This document shows, in pieces, positions 5,289 to 7,033 of a DNA stretch of 7,033 nt (within the stretch, counting starts at the first letter, position 1; the number at the start of each line of letters is the position of its first letter). A program made the translations under genes and the position numbers. Where the stretch lies: the NCBI GenBank assembly GCA_027356675.1, contig DAHVXO010000036.1, positions 1 to 7,033 on the forward strand. The letters run 5' to 3'. This stretch comes from Symbiobacteriaceae bacterium (GTDB lineage Bacteria > Bacillota_E > Symbiobacteriia > Symbiobacteriales > Symbiobacteriaceae). The notes below the pieces were generated by a model. That model saw only the letters and a program-made list of their open reading frames with translations, did not search any database and was not told the origin of the DNA.

Positions 5289-5903
5289 ATGTTTTTGCGC
5301 TGGAAGATTGCCGCTGCCGTTATCGCCCTCTTTGCCGCCGGCAGCCTTGGCCTCGTCGGTTGTTCCAGCACCCCCGCCCCGGCTTCCGCCCCATCCCCGG
5401 CTCCCGCCCCGGCACCGGCGAAGGTTGCCGGCGCTAACCTTTACTTGACCATCCTCACCGGTGAACAGGACGGCAAGACGGAATGGCCAACCTTCTCTCC
5501 GGGCAACTTCACCGTACCCGCCGACACCGACGTCACCGTCACGGTTCGCAACTACGACGACGGCATGGACCCCGTCCCGGCCGAAGATGCCAAGGTCATG
5601 GGCACGATCGGTAACAACATGAAGATCTACGATCAAATGAACGGCATCCCGGACGAGACCAAGGCCAAGACGGTCACTGAACTCGATGTGAAGGCGATTT
5701 CGCATACCATCACCTTCAACAACGACAACTTCAAGTTGAATGTGCCCATCCCCCCGACTGCCACCGTTGTGTTCAGCTTCCACACGCCGAAGGCCGGCTC
5801 TTATCAGTACCGCTGCCTCTCCGCCTGCGCCACGGGCGCGGACGGCACCGAAGGCGCCATGGCTACGGACGGCTGGATGCGCGGCGTCATGACCGTGAAG
5901 TAA
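5289..5903 (+). CDS. Cupredoxin-like lipoprotein, putative extracytoplasmic electron carrier
   Basis: A 204-residue exported lipoprotein. Residues 1-24 form a lipoprotein signal peptide with lipobox LVGC, so C25 would be lipid-anchored on the outer face of the membrane. An Ala/Pro/Ser-rich tether (about 26-45) follows, then a beta-rich domain resembling cupredoxins and the copper domain of cytochrome oxidase subunit II: FTVPADTDVTVTVRN, then ISHTITF with H139, and the closing strands SYQYRCLSAC to GVMTVK. Candidate metal ligands are H139, C176, C180, M191 and M197. The C-x3-C spacing matches a CuA centre, but the histidine that should follow the second cysteine is absent, and an 11-to-17-residue glycine-rich stretch leads to the methionines. 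The metal content is therefore uncertain. It is first in an operon with an iron-sulfur protein 31 bases downstream. Its likely role is electron transfer to or from that complex, inferred from context. Confidence 0.78.
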   Translation: MFLRWKIAAAVIALFAAGSLGLVGCSSTPAPASAPSPAPAPAPAKVAGANLYLTILTGEQDGKTEWPTFSPGNFTVPADTDVTVTVRNYDDGMDPVPAEDAKVMGTIGNNMKIYDQMNGIPDETKAKTVTELDVKAISHTITFNNDNFKLNVPIPPTATVVFSFHTPKAGSYQYRCLSACATGADGTEGAMATDGWMRGVMTVK

Positions 5904-5934
5904 CCAAAGACCAATCCAGGAGCGGGGTGTCAAC

Positions 5935-6930
5935 ATGGCTACGGATGAACCCGCGGTCGGCGAGCAAGGGTTATCTCGCCGCCAGGTCTTGGGGCGCATG
6001 GCGGCGGCAGCGGCTGGAGTCGCTGCCGCTGCCCTCCTGCCCCAGGTGGATCTGGTGCACCGGGCCCTGGGCGCCAGCCCCCAGACCCCCGGCCCAGAGG
6101 CCACCGGTCTGAAGGAAGGCTTCGCCCTCACGCCGGACCAGGGTAACCATGGTCTCATGAAGCTTGTCCGCTTCAACGCGGCGGGAGTCGCCGAGCAGCC
6201 GGCGGCGAGCGCCGTGCTGGACAGCAACAACCGACGGGGCTACCCCTACTCCGTACCGCCGACACACCAGTGGGTCATGGTAATCGACCTGGAGAAGTGC
6301 GACGGATGCGGCGAGTGCCAGGTGGGCTGCAACAAGTTCCACCACGTGCCCCAGGGTCAGGAATGGATCAAGGTCTACCAACTCCAGGAGAGTGGCTCGG
6401 GCGACCCCTACTGGTTTCCCCGGGTCTGCAACCAGTGCGACAGCCCGAGTTGCGTCAAGGTCTGCCCAGTGGGTGCGACCTTCAAACGCCAGGACGGGAT
6501 TGTGCTGATCGACCAGGACCGCTGCATCGGCTGCCGCTTCTGCATCGCCGCCTGCCCATACTCGGCCCGTTACTTCAACTGGTCCGAGCCGCAGCAGACG
6601 GCTGCTGAGAAGGCCGAGCCCTACGACATCCTCATGAATACACCACACCGCAAGGGCGTCGTGGAGAAGTGCCTGTTCTGCCCGGAGCTGCTGGACAAGG
6701 GCGAGCTGCCCTCCTGCTCGAGCAGCTGCGTCATGGGTGCCATCTACTTCGGCGATCGCAACGAGAACGCCGTGACCAACCGTTCGGGTCAGACGCTAAC
6801 ACTGACCGACGTGATGGCACAGGGCGCCTACCGAGCCCTGGAGGAACTGGGCACACACCCGCGGGTCTACTACTTACCCCCGCGGCACCGGAAGTATCCG
6901 GCGCCGACGGCGGCGGGAACGGGGGTTTAG
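5935..6930 (+). CDS. Tat-exported 4x[4Fe-4S] ferredoxin-type electron-transfer subunit (NrfC/PsrB/DmsB family)
   Basis: A 331-residue iron-sulfur protein. Residues 13-37 form a twin-arginine signal (LSRRQVLGRM, then an alanine-rich hydrophobic run), so it should fold with its clusters in the cytoplasm and be exported. Sixteen cysteines form four quartets: C122/125/128/132, C165/168/173/177, C197/200/203/207 and C246/249/261/265. This is the pattern of the four-cluster subunits of DmsB, PsrB, TtrB and NrfC, including the longer C-x2-C-x11-C-x3-C last quartet. There are no other cysteines. In the family this subunit takes electrons from an NrfD-type quinol-binding membrane protein. Having its own Tat signal resembles NrfC, which works without a molybdopterin partner, rather than DmsB, which is co-exported with one. 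ATG 5935 has AGGAG 12 bases upstream, somewhat far, with a closer GGGGTG. The next gene starts 3 bases after its stop. Confidence 0.92.
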   Translation: MATDEPAVGEQGLSRRQVLGRMAAAAAGVAAAALLPQVDLVHRALGASPQTPGPEATGLKEGFALTPDQGNHGLMKLVRFNAAGVAEQPAASAVLDSNNRRGYPYSVPPTHQWVMVIDLEKCDGCGECQVGCNKFHHVPQGQEWIKVYQLQESGSGDPYWFPRVCNQCDSPSCVKVCPVGATFKRQDGIVLIDQDRCIGCRFCIAACPYSARYFNWSEPQQTAAEKAEPYDILMNTPHRKGVVEKCLFCPELLDKGELPSCSSSCVMGAIYFGDRNENAVTNRSGQTLTLTDVMAQGAYRALEELGTHPRVYYLPPRHRKYPAPTAAGTGV

Positions 6931-6933
6931 CGT

Positions 6934-7033
6934 ATGGTTGCAACAACGATTCCAAAACGGGGCGACGCCCTGCCCTCGGCGATGCCGGCGTTGCTCCGTC
7001 CGGTGGTGGAGTCGGGTCCCGGCACGGTTGCGG
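6934..7033 (+). CDS. Start of a third operon gene, probably an NrfD/PsrC-type membrane subunit (partial)
   Basis: An ATG at 6934, preceded by GGGGG 8 bases upstream, opens a frame that stays open to the window end: 33 full codons beginning MVATTIPKRGDALPSAMPAL. It begins 3 bases after the stop of the iron-sulfur gene, so the two are almost certainly co-transcribed and probably translationally coupled. The visible residues form a polar N-terminal tail with no membrane segment yet, so the sequence itself does not show the family. The NrfD/PsrC assignment rests on the very common gene order of a four-cluster ferredoxin subunit followed by its quinol-oxidising polytopic membrane partner. A molybdopterin subunit or cytochrome is possible but less likely. 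Confidence 0.6.
   Translation, partial: MVATTIPKRGDALPSAMPALLRPVVESGPGTVA

Noticed and set aside
5283..6230. A 315-codon open frame on the minus strand, opposite the cupredoxin and FeS genes
   Set aside because: It is opposite two well-supported genes, is Arg/Ala/Gly-rich with no domain signature, and crosses their intergenic gap without its own promoter or ribosome binding site.

Overview
The window is GC-rich DNA from a bacterium, tightly packed with genes. Every start I could test sits behind a strong GGAGG-type ribosome binding site, and GTG and TTG are used as starts as well as ATG. Strong GGAGG sites, a lipoprotein in place of a soluble periplasmic carrier, a DegU/LiaR-type regulator, a bacterial-activator-domain protein and a cell-wall amidase together suggest a high-GC member of the Bacillota (Symbiobacterium-like lineages come to mind). 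That placement is inference; no rRNA or other phylogenetic marker is present.

Layout. Positions 1-137 (+) hold the C-terminus of a regulator with a bacterial transcriptional activator domain. A 179-base gap with a foldable leader follows, then an N-acetylmuramoyl-L-alanine amidase with an N-terminal SH3-like region (317-1213, +). Next is a class I mannose-6-phosphate isomerase, manA (1292-2284, +), preceded by a hairpin that abuts its ribosome binding site. Converging on manA with a 25-base gap is a two-component operon on the minus strand: a membrane sensor histidine kinase (5058-2944) and an overlapping NarL/DegU-type response regulator (2975-2310). A 230-base divergent intergenic region separates the kinase gene from a plus-strand operon: a cupredoxin-like lipoprotein (5289-5903), a Tat-exported protein with four cysteine quartets for [4Fe-4S] clusters (5935-6930), and the start of a third gene (6934 to the window end), probably an NrfD/PsrC-type quinol-oxidising membrane subunit.

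How the parts fit together. The lipoprotein, iron-sulfur protein and presumed membrane subunit would all face the outside of the cell. They look like an electron-transfer module linking the quinone pool to an extracytoplasmic acceptor through a copper-type carrier. The divergent sensor/regulator pair is the natural candidate to control it. The intergenic region supports this: a good promoter for the kinase overlapped by an inverted repeat, a perfect TATAAT on the other strand without a matching -35 (as expected of an activator-dependent promoter), and a 60-base extended hairpin in the predicted leader of the lipoprotein mRNA.

The most unusual points are the cupredoxin (a CuA-like C-x3-C pair with no following histidine ligand), its structured leader, and the folded leader ahead of the amidase. 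No catalytic molybdopterin subunit, mobile element, CRISPR array, tRNA or rRNA is visible in the window.
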